Assembly: GCA_017474205.1 (NCBI GenBank)
Contig: JAFVID010000096.1
Coordinates: forward strand, 1-48,629
Length of the DNA: 48,629 nucleotides
Source of the DNA: Clostridia bacterium
GTDB taxonomy: Bacteria > Bacillota > Clostridia > Oscillospirales > Acutalibacteraceae
Direction of reading: 5' to 3'
The notes under the pieces were generated by a model. That model worked only from the letters and a program-made list of their open reading frames with translations, made no database searches and was not told the DNA's origin. The position numbers and the translations under genes are program-made. This document shows positions 1 through 8,908 of this stretch, in pieces; the stretch's first letter is position 1; every line of letters begins with the position of its first letter.

Positions 1-15
1 AGGAGGGAATATTCA

Positions 16-1614
16 ATGTTTACACCTGAAATGATGGAATCGGTCAAAAAGGTTGAGGCCACTCGTGCAGCCCGTATGGCTACCGAACCCCGCCGTATGA
101 CCGCAGAAGAAAAGGATGCCCTTCTTAAGGAATATCATCCCGACTATCGTGATGCCGGTTTTGCCGAAATCAAAATCGGACCCAACAAAGGTCAAAAAGC
201 TCCCTTGGAACTTAGCAAATTGCTTCATTCCAACAGCCGTCTTCTCAATGAAAAGGTTGACCTTAACAAAATTGACTATGATGTAGATGTACTTGTTATC
301 GGTGGCGGCGGTGCCGGTTCTTCCGCAGCAATCGAAGCCCACGAAGCAGGTGCCAACGTAATGATCGTTACCAAACTCCGCATTGGTGATGCCAATACTA
401 TGATGGCAGAAGGCGGTATCCAAGCAGCCGACAAAGAAAATGACTCCCCCGTACAGCACTATCTTGATGCTTTCGGCGGTGGTCACTTTGCAGCTCGTCC
501 CGAACTTCTCCGTCGTCTTGTTATGGAAGCTCCCGATGCTATCAGATGGCTTAACGAACTCGGCGTAATGTTCGATAAAGAACCCGATGGCCGTATGGTT
601 ACTACCCACGGTGGCGGTACCTCCAGAAAAAGAATGCACGCTTGTAAAGACTACTCCGGTGCAGAAATTATGCGTACCCTTCGCGATGAGGTTATCAACC
701 GCAAGATTCCCGTTGTTGAATTTACCTCTGCAGTAGAACTTATCAAGGATGATAAAGGTCAAGTAGCAGGTGCTGTTCTTCTTAATATGGAAACCGATGA
801 CTATATGGTAGCCCGTGCAAAGACCGTTATTATCGCAACCGGTGGTGCAGGTCGTCTTCACTATCAAAACTTCCCCACCTCCAACCACTACGGCGCAACC
901 GCAGACGGACTTATCCTCGGTTATCGTGCAGGTGCACCCCTTCTTTATCAAGATACCATTCAATACCACCCCACCGGTGTTGCATATCCTTCCCAAATCT
1001 TCGGTGCTCTCGTTACCGAAAAAGTACGTTCTTTGGGCGCTATGCTTGTTAACAAAGACGGTGAAGCTTATGCTCATCCCCTTGAAACCCGTGACGTTTC
1101 TGCATCCGCTATCATTCGCGAATGTGCAAAGGGCAAGGGCGTAGAAACTCCCCTTGGCAGTGGTGTATGGCTTGATACTCCCATGATTGAAATCCTCGGT
1201 GGACCCGGTACCATCGAAAAACGTATCCCCGCTATGCTCCGTATGTATCTTAACTACGGTATCGATATGCGTAAAGTGCCCATCCTTGTATATCCCACCC
1301 TCCACTATCAAAACGGTGGTTTGGAAATCGGCGGCGAAGGATATACCAAAGCTATCCCCAACCTCTTGGTTGCAGGTGAAGCCGTTGGTGGTATCCACGG
1401 ACGTAACCGTCTTATGGGTAACTCTTTGCTCGATATCATCGTATTTGGTCGTAATGCAGGTAAGGCAGCAGCAAGAAGAGCTAAAGAAGTAGAACTTGGC
1501 GAAATGAATATCGATCATATCTACGCTTATGCTGAAGAACTCAAAGCTGCAGGTCTTGATACCGAAGAAGTATCTCCCTTGCTCCTTCCCAAATACGCTC
1601 GTCACGAGAGATAA
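16..1614 (+). CDS. FAD-binding fumarate reductase/succinate dehydrogenase-type flavoprotein subunit
   Basis: 532 aa. The dinucleotide-binding motif GGGGAG lies at residues 96-101, the substrate-site HPTG at 318-321, RD at 359-360, and the C-terminal FAD-contact segment HGRNRLMGNSLLD at 461-473; together these define the FrdA/SdhA/L-aspartate oxidase superfamily. The segment where membrane FrdA/SdhA attach FAD through a histidine reads NTMMAEGG here, so I infer non-covalent FAD. The start is ATG with an AGGAGG ribosome site at positions 1-6, so the operon may begin left of the window. It is followed 15 bases later by both fumarase subunits, which points to fumarate as substrate and a role in fermentative fumarate reduction in the cytoplasm. 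No iron-sulfur partner subunit is visible downstream; it could lie upstream. Aspartate oxidase is the main alternative, but no nadA/nadC is nearby. Confidence 0.85.
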   Translation: MFTPEMMESVKKVEATRAARMATEPRRMTAEEKDALLKEYHPDYRDAGFAEIKIGPNKGQKAPLELSKLLHSNSRLLNEKVDLNKIDYDVDVLVIGGGGAGSSAAIEAHEAGANVMIVTKLRIGDANTMMAEGGIQAADKENDSPVQHYLDAFGGGHFAARPELLRRLVMEAPDAIRWLNELGVMFDKEPDGRMVTTHGGGTSRKRMHACKDYSGAEIMRTLRDEVINRKIPVVEFTSAVELIKDDKGQVAGAVLLNMETDDYMVARAKTVIIATGGAGRLHYQNFPTSNHYGATADGLILGYRAGAPLLYQDTIQYHPTGVAYPSQIFGALVTEKVRSLGAMLVNKDGEAYAHPLETRDVSASAIIRECAKGKGVETPLGSGVWLDTPMIEILGGPGTIEKRIPAMLRMYLNYGIDMRKVPILVYPTLHYQNGGLEIGGEGYTKAIPNLLVAGEAVGGIHGRNRLMGNSLLDIIVFGRNAGKAAARRAKEVELGEMNIDHIYAYAEELKAAGLDTEEVSPLLLPKYARHER

Positions 1615-1629
1615 TAGGAGAATAAAAAG

Positions 1630-2472
1630 ATGCGTGAAATAAATGTTAGCCAACTTACCGACGTAATCGAAAAGTTGTGCATTGAGGCAAACTATCATTT
1701 GCCCTCCGACGTAAAATGCGCTATTAAAAATTGCCGTGCTTGTGAAGACGGCAAGATTGCACAAGGCGTTCTCGACAATATCATAGAAAACTATGAAATT
1801 GCCGACAATGAGAATGTTCCCATCTGTCAAGATACAGGTATGGCCTGTGTATTCCTCGAAATCGGTCAGGACGTCCACCTTGTAGGTGGCGACCTTGCCG
1901 AGGCGGTGGATGAAGGCGTAAGACGCGGATATATTAACGGTTATCTCCGTAAATCTGTAGTTAAAGACCCTGTTCGCAGAGGCAACACAGGGGATAACAC
2001 CCCCGCTATGCTTTACACCGAGATAGTTCCCGGTGAAAACATTAAAATCACCGTTGGTCCTAAAGGATTCGGTAGCGAAAATATGAGTATGATTCGTATG
2101 TTCAAACCCTCCGCAGGTCTTCAGGGTATTAAAGATTTTATTATTGAAGCGGTTGAAACTGCAGGCCCTAATCCTTGTCCTCCTATGGTTGTTGGTGTTG
2201 GTATCGGCGGAACCTTCGACAAGTGTGCTCTTCTTGCTAAAAAAGCATTGATGAGACCCCTTGATTCCTCTAATCCTGACCCCTTCTATGCCGACTTAGA
2301 GGTTGAAATGCTTGAAAAGATTAATGAGCTTGGTATTGGACCTCAAGGATTTGGTGGCAAAACCACCGCTATCGGTCTTAATATCGAAACTCTTCCCACC
2401 CATATTGCGGGAATGCCCTGTGCAGTTAATATCAACTGTCACGTAACCCGTCATAAGAGCGAGGTGATATAA
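1630..2472 (+). CDS. Class I fumarate hydratase, alpha subunit
   Basis: 280 aa, the usual size for the alpha chain of two-subunit iron-sulfur fumarases and L-tartrate dehydratases (TtdA type). It catalyses reversible hydration of fumarate to malate in the cytosol using a [4Fe-4S] cluster. The CQDTG motif places one likely cluster ligand at Cys66; by family spacing the other two are likely Cys183 (NPCPP) and Cys270 (INCHVTRHK). The GNTGDNTPAM and GGTFDKC segments are also typical. The start ATG has a GGAG site. The gene sits between a fumarate reductase-type flavoprotein and the beta subunit, which favours fumarase over tartrate dehydratase. Confidence 0.9.
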   Translation: MREINVSQLTDVIEKLCIEANYHLPSDVKCAIKNCRACEDGKIAQGVLDNIIENYEIADNENVPICQDTGMACVFLEIGQDVHLVGGDLAEAVDEGVRRGYINGYLRKSVVKDPVRRGNTGDNTPAMLYTEIVPGENIKITVGPKGFGSENMSMIRMFKPSAGLQGIKDFIIEAVETAGPNPCPPMVVGVGIGGTFDKCALLAKKALMRPLDSSNPDPFYADLEVEMLEKINELGIGPQGFGGKTTAIGLNIETLPTHIAGMPCAVNINCHVTRHKSEVI

Positions 2473-3030
2473 ATGGCAAGAAAGATTAATCTTCCCCTTA
2501 CCGAAGAATTGGCAAAAACTCTCCACGCAGGTGACGAGGTATTGCTTACCGGTACCATTTATACATCCCGTGACGCAGGTCATAAGAGAATGTGTGAATC
2601 CCTTGCAAAGGGTGAGCCCATTCCTTTCGACCCTAAGGATGCCACTATCTACTACGTAGGTCCTACCCCTGCAAAACCCGGTAAGGTTATCGGCTCGGCA
2701 GGTCCTACCACCAGCGGTCGTATGGATGCCTACGCTCCCACTATGATGTCGGTTGGTGCAAGAGGTATGATAGGTAAAGGTGCCCGTCTTCCCGAAGTTG
2801 TTGACGCTATGAAAAAATATAACGGCGTTTACTTTGGAGCAATCGGCGGTGCAGGTGCTCTCCTTGCAAAATGTATCAAAGAGGCAGAACTTATTGCCTT
2901 TGAAGATTTGGGTGCAGAAGCACTTCGCAAACTCTATGTTGAAGATATGCCCGTTGTTGTAATTATCGACAGCGAAGGCAATAATCTTTACGAAGAGGGT
3001 CGTAAGGCCTATCTCGATAGCAAAAAATAA
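2473..3030 (+). CDS. Class I fumarate hydratase, beta subunit
   Basis: 185 aa; the ATG directly abuts the TAA of the alpha subunit, with GAGGTGAT inside the end of the upstream gene as ribosome site, so the pair is translationally coupled. Family hallmarks are TSRDAGHKRM near residue 35, GPTPAKPGKVIGSAGPTTSG in the middle, and the FEDLGAEA and VEDMPVVVIIDSEG segments near the C terminus. This chain builds the other half of the fumarase active site and is catalytic only together with the alpha subunit. The only alternative is tartrate dehydratase beta, which the fumarate-reductase neighbour makes less likely. Confidence 0.9.
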   Translation: MARKINLPLTEELAKTLHAGDEVLLTGTIYTSRDAGHKRMCESLAKGEPIPFDPKDATIYYVGPTPAKPGKVIGSAGPTTSGRMDAYAPTMMSVGARGMIGKGARLPEVVDAMKKYNGVYFGAIGGAGALLAKCIKEAELIAFEDLGAEALRKLYVEDMPVVVIIDSEGNNLYEEGRKAYLDSKK

Positions 3031-3038
3031 ATAACTTT

Positions 3039-3076
3039 CAAGCACAATCGTTGGAATTTTCTTCCGATTGTGCTTG
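3039..3076 (+). other. Intercistronic stem-loop between fumarase and antiporter
   Basis: CAAGCACAATCG (3039-3050) pairs perfectly with CGATTGTGCTTG (3065-3076), giving a 12-bp stem and 14-base loop. No T-run follows on the + strand, so it is not a classic intrinsic terminator. It may be a processing or stability element that sets the transporter level apart from the enzymes, but that is inference. Confidence 0.65.
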
Positions 3077-3101
3077 TTATGATGTAATGGAGGTAATTAA
3101 A

Positions 3102-4391
3102 ATGGATATTATTTTTAATAACCTTACATTTTTCTCCGTTAAGGGAATTATGTTTTTGGTGTTTTCCATTTTAGCAATTATTGTATTCGGTTATGCCCTT
3201 GGTAGAATCGATGTTAAAGGTGTTTCTCTTGGCACCGCAGGTGTATTTATTATCGCACTTCTTTTTGGTGCTCTTTTCGGAGGAAAATTTCTTGCTCCCG
3301 AAGTTGGTGCATCAATGAACAACATTCTTAAAACCGTAGAAAACATTGGTTTAATATTCTTCGTAACTGCGGTTGGACTTATTGCAGGTCCCAACTTCTT
3401 TAAGGATTTAAAGAAAAACTACAAATCCTATGTATCCCTTGGTCTTCTTATCATCATCATCGGTGGTGTATCTTGCGTAGGATGTCTCTACCTCGCCCGT
3501 GCTCTTGGCGATAATTCTATGGAACTTCCCGCAATGCTCGTAGGTGTTCTTTCCGGTTCTCTTACCAGTACCCCCGCCTTCTCTGCAGCAAAAGATACCG
3601 TTGCCGATATGGCAGCAGGCAATCCTGCCCTTGCAGAGCATCTTGAAGGCGTTATTACCGTAGGTCATGGTATTGCTTACCTCTTTGGTGTTGTAGGTGT
3701 TGTTCTCTTTGTTCAAATCATCCCCAAACTTGTTAAAGCAAATATGGATGAAGAAAGAGCAAAGATTCTTATTGATGATGGAAATACCCATAAAGAATAC
3801 AAAGGCAAACTTCTTGATATTGATGAATTTGGTCTTGCAGCATTCGCATTCTCTGCTATTGTTGGTATTCTTCTTGGTAGCATTAAATTCCCCCTCTCTC
3901 TCATTGGACTCAGCGGAACCTTCTCCCTTGGTACTACCGGTGGTGTTCTTATCGCTGCTCTTGTATTTGGTCACTTTGGCAGAATCGGATGCATTAACTT
4001 CACCGTTGACCACAAAGTTCTTCGCGTATTCCGCGAACTCGGACTTATGCTCTTCCTCATTGGTGCAGGTATCCCCGGCGGTATTAAGTTCGTTGAATAC
4101 TTCAAGGTTTCCTACTTCGTTTATGGCGTAATTATGACCATATTCCCCATGGTCATTGGATACTTTGTAGCAAAATACGTTCTCAAATTCCCCCTCTTAA
4201 ACAACCTCGGTTCTATCACCGGTGGTATGACCAGTACCCCCGCACTTGGTACCCTTATCGGTGTTGCCAAGACCGATAACGTAGCAGCTGCTTATGCTTC
4301 TACCTATCCTATTGCACTTGTATCTGTAGTTCTTGTATCTCAGGTAATTCTTCTTATCTGGCAAGAAATCCCCGCAGGTTGGGTAGCATAA
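3102..4391 (+). CDS. AspT/YidE/YbjL-family dicarboxylate antiporter or exporter
   Basis: 429 aa integral membrane protein with about ten or more hydrophobic segments in two homologous halves. Each half carries the family signature: GSLTSTPAF at 152-160 and GGMTSTPAL at 374-382. The family includes the aspartate:alanine exchanger AspT and the succinate exporter SucE. Those proteins usually carry TrkA-C/RCK domains in a large central cytoplasmic loop; here the loop (about 210-245) is only some 35 residues, so this is a short form. ATG at 3102 is chosen because TGGAGG at 3088-3093 sits correctly before it; an in-frame TTG at 3051 lies in the loop of the upstream hairpin. Coming after fumarate reductase and fumarase genes, export of succinate or exchange of C4-dicarboxylates is the likely role. 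Exact substrate is unknown. Confidence 0.8.
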   Translation: MDIIFNNLTFFSVKGIMFLVFSILAIIVFGYALGRIDVKGVSLGTAGVFIIALLFGALFGGKFLAPEVGASMNNILKTVENIGLIFFVTAVGLIAGPNFFKDLKKNYKSYVSLGLLIIIIGGVSCVGCLYLARALGDNSMELPAMLVGVLSGSLTSTPAFSAAKDTVADMAAGNPALAEHLEGVITVGHGIAYLFGVVGVVLFVQIIPKLVKANMDEERAKILIDDGNTHKEYKGKLLDIDEFGLAAFAFSAIVGILLGSIKFPLSLIGLSGTFSLGTTGGVLIAALVFGHFGRIGCINFTVDHKVLRVFRELGLMLFLIGAGIPGGIKFVEYFKVSYFVYGVIMTIFPMVIGYFVAKYVLKFPLLNNLGSITGGMTSTPALGTLIGVAKTDNVAAAYASTYPIALVSVVLVSQVILLIWQEIPAGWVA

Positions 4392-4411
4392 GATAATATA
4401 AAATTAAACTT

Positions 4412-4451
4412 ACAGGACTGTCCATCAAATGGACAGTCCTGTTGACTTTTT
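4412..4451 (+). terminator. Intrinsic terminator of the fumarate operon
   Basis: ACAGGACTGTCCAT (4412-4425) and ATGGACAGTCCTGT (4429-4442) form a perfect 14-bp stem with a CAA loop, followed by GAC and TTTTT. It lies 20 bases after the antiporter stop codon. Confidence 0.9.
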
Positions 4452-4470
4452 ATTGGTATTATGATAAACT
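4442..4470 (+). promoter_or_regulatory. Sigma-A-type promoter for the rluA-like gene
   Basis: TTGACT (4442-4447), 17-base spacer, TAAACT (4465-4470) with an extended -10 TG at 4462-4463. It overlaps the right arm and T-run of the preceding terminator, so one operon stops exactly where the next begins. Confidence 0.65.
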
Positions 4471-4499
4471 AAACAGGATTTTTATTGGAGGTGAATGGT

Positions 4500-5450
4500 G
4501 TGAAAAGTTTTGAAATAACTAAAAACGATGCAGGTCAACGTCTTGATAAATTCGTTACAAAGGTAGCCCCTAAACTGCCCAAATCAATGATGTATAAAGC
4601 CATTCGCGTAAAAGATATTAAAATCAATGGCAAAAGGGGAGAAATATCCACCCGACTGAACGTGGGGGATGTGGTTTCTCTCTATATTAAGGATGAATTT
4701 TTTGAAGAAAAAGAATACATAATGGATTTTATGTCGGCAGGGAAGACCCTCCACATTGTGTATGAGGATGATAATATTCTGCTGCTCGATAAAAAGGAAG
4801 GACTACTTTGCCACGCCGATAAAACCGAATACTGCGATACCCTTATAAATCGTGTAAAGCGATATCTCTACGAAAAGGGAGAATATGACCCAAGGGATGA
4901 GAATACCTTTACCCCCGCCCTCGCCAACCGCATCGACCGCAACACCTGCGGCATCGTTATGGCGGCTAAAAATGCGGAGGCGTTGCGTGTTCTTAATCAA
5001 AAGATAAAGGATAGAGAAATATCAAAATTCTATCTTTGTCTTGTTCACGGTATTCCTAAAAAAAGGGAAGATACCCTCTCGGGATATCTTAAAAAGGATG
5101 AGGAAAATAATATTGTAAAGATATATGACCACCCCTTAAAGGATGGAATGGCAATCCGCACAAGATATAAGGTGCTTAACTCTAAAAACGGAGTATCCCT
5201 TTTAGAGGTGGAACTGCTAACGGGACGCACCCACCAAATCAGAGCCCATCTATCTGCTTTGGGGCATCCCCTTGTGGGAGACGGAAAATACGGCAAGAAT
5301 GCCGCCGACCGCAAAAAAGGATACGTTCATCAGGCACTTTGTTCCTATCGTTTAAGGTTCGATTTTACCACCGACAGCGGTGTTTTAGAGTATCTTAACG
5401 GCAAAGAATATTCACTTAACTCGGTGTGGTTTGCCGAGGAGTATTTATAA
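4500..5450 (+). CDS. RluA-family 23S rRNA/tRNA pseudouridine synthase
   Basis: 316 aa. An S4 RNA-binding domain (about 10-65, with QRLDKFV and the INGKR segment) is followed by the pseudouridine synthase fold. The catalytic motif RIDRNTCG lies at 144-151 with Asp146 as the nucleophile, and GRTHQIRAHL lies near 250. This S4-plus-catalytic layout resembles RluC/RluD/YlyB-type enzymes that modify rRNA in the cytoplasm; the exact target base cannot be told. The start is set to GTG at 4500, seven bases after GGAGGT (4487-4492); upstream in-frame TTG/GTG codons overlap that ribosome site. It is the first gene after its own promoter, with pepD 20 bases downstream. Confidence 0.88.
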   Translation: MKSFEITKNDAGQRLDKFVTKVAPKLPKSMMYKAIRVKDIKINGKRGEISTRLNVGDVVSLYIKDEFFEEKEYIMDFMSAGKTLHIVYEDDNILLLDKKEGLLCHADKTEYCDTLINRVKRYLYEKGEYDPRDENTFTPALANRIDRNTCGIVMAAKNAEALRVLNQKIKDREISKFYLCLVHGIPKKREDTLSGYLKKDEENNIVKIYDHPLKDGMAIRTRYKVLNSKNGVSLLEVELLTGRTHQIRAHLSALGHPLVGDGKYGKNAADRKKGYVHQALCSYRLRFDFTTDSGVLEYLNGKEYSLNSVWFAEEYL

Positions 5451-5470
5451 AATGTGTTTAGGAGAAAAAT

Positions 5471-6907
5471 ATGTCGATTTTAGAAAGTTTACAACCCACT
5501 CGGGTTTTCAAATATTTTGAAGAGATTGCGACTATTCCTCACGGGTCGGGAAACTGCTCTGCTATTGCAAAGTATTGTACCGATTTTGCAGAAAAACATT
5601 CCCTTCGCTATGTCCGTGATGATGCCGATAACGTTATTATATATAAACCTGCAACAAAGGGTTATGAAAATGCCGATACAATAATTTTGCAAGGACATCT
5701 CGATATGGTGCTTCAAAAGACACCCGACTGCGAAATCGACCTTGAAAAAGAGGGACTTGATATTTATATAGATGGCGATTACGTTAAGGCACGGGGGACT
5801 ACCCTTGGTGCCGATAACGGCATAGCCGTTGCTATGGTACTTGCAATCCTTGAAAGTGATAATATCCCTCATCCTGCCATCGAAGCGTTGTTTACAAGCG
5901 ACGAAGAGATAGGAATGGTGGGTGCACTTGCCCTTGATATGAATTTGCTTTCGGGTAAGAAACTTATAAATATCGACTCGGAAGAGGAAGATATCCTTAC
6001 CGTTTCTTGTGCAGGGGGAAGTGATTTTTCCATTACCGCACCTCTTAAAAGGAAAAAGGCGAAGGGTACAAAGGTTAAGGTTTCTCTTAAGGGACTTAAA
6101 GGCGGTCATTCGGGAATAGAAATCCACAAGGGTAGAGTAAATGCCAACATTCTGATGGGTAGACTTATCAACACCATTAAAGATGATATTGATTTTGAAA
6201 TTTTATCGGTAAGCGGTGGCGATAAGGGTAATGCTATCCCTCTTATGTCTAACTTAATTGCCGTAACAAATACCCCCTACCAATTCGTTTCAAAGGTTAC
6301 CGACTGTCTTAATACGGTTAAAACTGAAATCTCCGCAAGAGAGCCCGATTTCGATTTTGAAGTTTTGGTCGGAGAAGAAAACGAATACGACGTAATTGGA
6401 ATTAAAAAGGAAGTTATCTTCCTTATGTCTTGTGCTCCAAACGGAGTGCTTAAAATGAGTGCCGAAATTGAGGGACTTGTAGAAACCTCCCTTAATTTAG
6501 GTATACTAAATACCGATGATGATAATTTGTTTATGCTTTTCTCCCTTCGCTCCAACAAAGATAGTGCGATGAAATATCTTGAGAAAAAACTTGAAACCCT
6601 TTGCAGTTTTGTCGACTGTGAAATAAATAAGGGTGGACATTATCCCCCTTGGGAATTTAGAAGCAATTCTGACTTGCAAGCCCTTTATAAAAAGGTCTAT
6701 GCCGAAAAACAGGGTAAAGATATTAAGGTAGAGGCAATCCACGCAGGACTTGAGTGTGGCGTTTTGGCATCGGGCAAACAGGGGCTTGATTGTATCTCGG
6801 TAGGCCCTAATCTTTTTGACGTTCATACAACACAGGAACGGCTCTCAATATCATCAACCGCCCGTGTTTATGAACTAATTTTAGAGGTATTAAAACAGTG
6901 CAAATAA
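5471..6907 (+). CDS. pepD: Aminoacyl-histidine dipeptidase (M20 family, PepD)
   Basis: 478 aa, the usual PepD length. Metal ligands expected for M20C di-zinc peptidases are visible: GHLDMV with His76 and Asp78, LGADNG with Asp115, SDEEIG with Glu145/Glu146, and the C-terminal VHTTQE with His452. GLKGGHSG starts the inserted lid domain. It hydrolyses Xaa-His and other unspecific dipeptides in the cytosol. AGGAG at 5460-5464 precedes the ATG. The next genes encode an OPT peptide importer and a PqqD-like protein, so peptide uptake followed by cytosolic cleavage is a sensible local theme. Confidence 0.92.
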   Translation: MSILESLQPTRVFKYFEEIATIPHGSGNCSAIAKYCTDFAEKHSLRYVRDDADNVIIYKPATKGYENADTIILQGHLDMVLQKTPDCEIDLEKEGLDIYIDGDYVKARGTTLGADNGIAVAMVLAILESDNIPHPAIEALFTSDEEIGMVGALALDMNLLSGKKLINIDSEEEDILTVSCAGGSDFSITAPLKRKKAKGTKVKVSLKGLKGGHSGIEIHKGRVNANILMGRLINTIKDDIDFEILSVSGGDKGNAIPLMSNLIAVTNTPYQFVSKVTDCLNTVKTEISAREPDFDFEVLVGEENEYDVIGIKKEVIFLMSCAPNGVLKMSAEIEGLVETSLNLGILNTDDDNLFMLFSLRSNKDSAMKYLEKKLETLCSFVDCEINKGGHYPPWEFRSNSDLQALYKKVYAEKQGKDIKVEAIHAGLECGVLASGKQGLDCISVGPNLFDVHTTQERLSISSTARVYELILEVLKQCK

Positions 6908-6908
6908 C

Positions 6909-6937
6909 TTGCATAAATTGTCGAAATATGATATAAT
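6909..6937 (+). promoter_or_regulatory. Promoter for the OPT transporter gene
   Basis: TTGCAT (6909-6914), 17-base spacer, consensus TATAAT (6932-6937) with extended -10 TG at 6929-6930. It starts two bases after the pepD stop codon, so the transporter can be expressed apart from pepD. Confidence 0.6.
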
Positions 6938-6970
6938 GTTTTGGATAATGTTTTGAAAGGAAAACTAACT

Positions 6971-8908
6971 ATGGAAAATAAGCAAGATTTTCAACCATAT
7001 ATTCCTGCAAGTCGTGTTACCCCCGAAATCACCGTTACCTCAATAATCGTTGGTGTGCTTCTTGCGGTTGTATTTGGTGCGGCTAACGCATACTTAGGCC
7101 TTCGTGTTGGTATGACCGTTTCCGCTTCTATTCCCGCAGCGGTTATTGCTATGGGAATTATCCGCGTTATTATGCGTAAAAACTCAATTCTCGAAAGTAA
7201 TATTGTTCAAACAATCGGTTCTGCAGGTGAATCTCTTGCAGCAGGTGCTATCTTCACCCTTCCCGCCCTCTTTATTTGGGCATCTGAAGATAAGTACGCA
7301 GGTCAAATTACAAAACCCGATATGATAGAAATCGCCCTTATTGCTCTTGTTGGCGGTCTTTTAGGCGTTTTGTTTATGGTTCCCCTTCGTAATGCACTTA
7401 TTGTTAAAGAACACGGTGTTCTTCCTTATCCCGAAGGATCTGCCTGTGCAGAGGTTCTTTTAGCAGGTGAAAACGGCGGTTCTTCCGCTACTACCGTATT
7501 TGCAGGTATGGGATTTGCCGCACTCTTTAAGTTCATAATTGACGGACTTAAGGTTGTTACAGGTGAAATTGCCCTTACCATTAAAGGTTTTGGCGGAACT
7601 ATCGGTACACAAATTTATCCCGCCGTTATGAGCGTTGGATATATTTGCGGTGCAAGAATTTCATCCTATATGTTCGCAGGTGGCGTTCTTAGTTGGATGG
7701 TACTTATTCCCCTTATTTTACTTTTTGGCGAAAATGCAGTATTGTATCCCGAAGCCACAAGAACCGTTGCAGAGGTATTTGCACAAGACGGTGCTTATGG
7801 AATTTGGGGATCATATATTAAATATATCGGTGCAGGTGCCCTTGCAGCCGGTGGTATTATTAGTCTTGTAAAATCCTTACCCCTTATTGTATCAACCTTC
7901 ACAGGTGCAATTAAGAGTATGACAGGTGCAGGTAAAGCATCCAATGAACGTACCGACAGAGACCTTAACATCGGTTTTGTTCTTGTCGCTATTGCGGTTC
8001 TTACTATTGCTATTTGGCTTATTCCCACAATTCCCGTAAACCTTATTGGTGCATTTATAATTGTTGTGTTTGGATTCTTCTTTGCCACCGTTTCTTCAAG
8101 AATGGTTGGTCTTGTAGGTAGTTCAAACAACCCCGTTTCGGGTATGGCTATTGCAACCGTACTTATTGCAACCCTTATTCTTAAGTTTACTGGTGCAACC
8201 GGTATTAGCGGTATGATAAGTGCTATTGCCATTGGTTCTATTATTTGTATCGTTGCCGCTATTGCAGGTGATACATCCCAAGACCTTAAAACAGGATTCC
8301 TTCTTGGTGCAACCCCCAAGAAACAACAAATTGGTGAGATAATCGGTGTTGTAGCCGCAGCCCTTGCTATTGGCGGTACACTCTATCTCCTCGATTCCGC
8401 TTGGGGTTTTGGTACAAAAGAACTTGCTGCACCTCAAGCAACCCTTATGAAGACCGTTATTGAAGGCGTTATGGATGGCAACCTTCCCTGGGGTCTTGTT
8501 CTTTCGGGCGTATGTATTGCCGTAGTCATTGAACTTATCGGTATTCCCGTACTTCCCTTCGCAATCGGTATTTATCTTCCCGTTCATCTTAATGCTTGTA
8601 TTATGGTTGGCGGTCTTGTTCGTCTTGCTATCGACAAACTTAAGAAACCCGATGAAGAGAAGAAGAGAATTGCAAACAACGGTATTTTGTTCTGCTCAGG
8701 TATGATAGCAGGTGAAGGTTTAGTTGGTATTCTCCTTGCAATTTGTGCTATTGTAACCCTCGGTGGAAAGAGCATTGCAGAATATTTTGACCTTTCAAGA
8801 TTTGGCATTCCCGCTTACATATATAACGAGGGAAGTCTCGTATTGTTTGCAATAATCATTGCCACTGTATTGTTCTTCTCCTTTAAGAAGGAAAAAAATA
8901 AAGAATAA
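6971..8908 (+). CDS. OPT-family oligopeptide transporter
   Basis: 645 aa polytopic membrane protein with about 15-16 hydrophobic helices. The N-terminal region with GAANAYLGLRVGMTVSASIP and the later NIVQTIGSAGES and PYPEGSACAEV segments are typical of the prokaryotic OPT branch. It probably moves short peptides or peptide-like metal chelates across the cytoplasmic membrane; substrate is not readable from sequence. ATG at 6971 is used because GAAAGG (6955-6960) precedes it; a TTG at 6941 would overlap the promoter. Its stop codon overlaps the start of the PqqD-like gene (TAATG), so both are co-translated. Confidence 0.9.
   Translation: MENKQDFQPYIPASRVTPEITVTSIIVGVLLAVVFGAANAYLGLRVGMTVSASIPAAVIAMGIIRVIMRKNSILESNIVQTIGSAGESLAAGAIFTLPALFIWASEDKYAGQITKPDMIEIALIALVGGLLGVLFMVPLRNALIVKEHGVLPYPEGSACAEVLLAGENGGSSATTVFAGMGFAALFKFIIDGLKVVTGEIALTIKGFGGTIGTQIYPAVMSVGYICGARISSYMFAGGVLSWMVLIPLILLFGENAVLYPEATRTVAEVFAQDGAYGIWGSYIKYIGAGALAAGGIISLVKSLPLIVSTFTGAIKSMTGAGKASNERTDRDLNIGFVLVAIAVLTIAIWLIPTIPVNLIGAFIIVVFGFFFATVSSRMVGLVGSSNNPVSGMAIATVLIATLILKFTGATGISGMISAIAIGSIICIVAAIAGDTSQDLKTGFLLGATPKKQQIGEIIGVVAAALAIGGTLYLLDSAWGFGTKELAAPQATLMKTVIEGVMDGNLPWGLVLSGVCIAVVIELIGIPVLPFAIGIYLPVHLNACIMVGGLVRLAIDKLKKPDEEKKRIANNGILFCSGMIAGEGLVGILLAICAIVTLGGKSIAEYFDLSRFGIPAYIYNEGSLVLFAIIIATVLFFSFKKEKNKE

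Noticed and set aside
13-1878. Very long open frame on the minus strand opposite the flavoprotein and fumarase genes
   Set aside because: It is opposite two clear enzyme genes whose codon bias keeps the antisense frame free of stops; its sequence is low-complexity with no recognisable domain and no ribosome site.
3051-3101. Upstream TTG start for the antiporter
   Set aside because: It lies in the hairpin loop without a ribosome site; ATG at 3102 has a proper one and gives a normal membrane N terminus.
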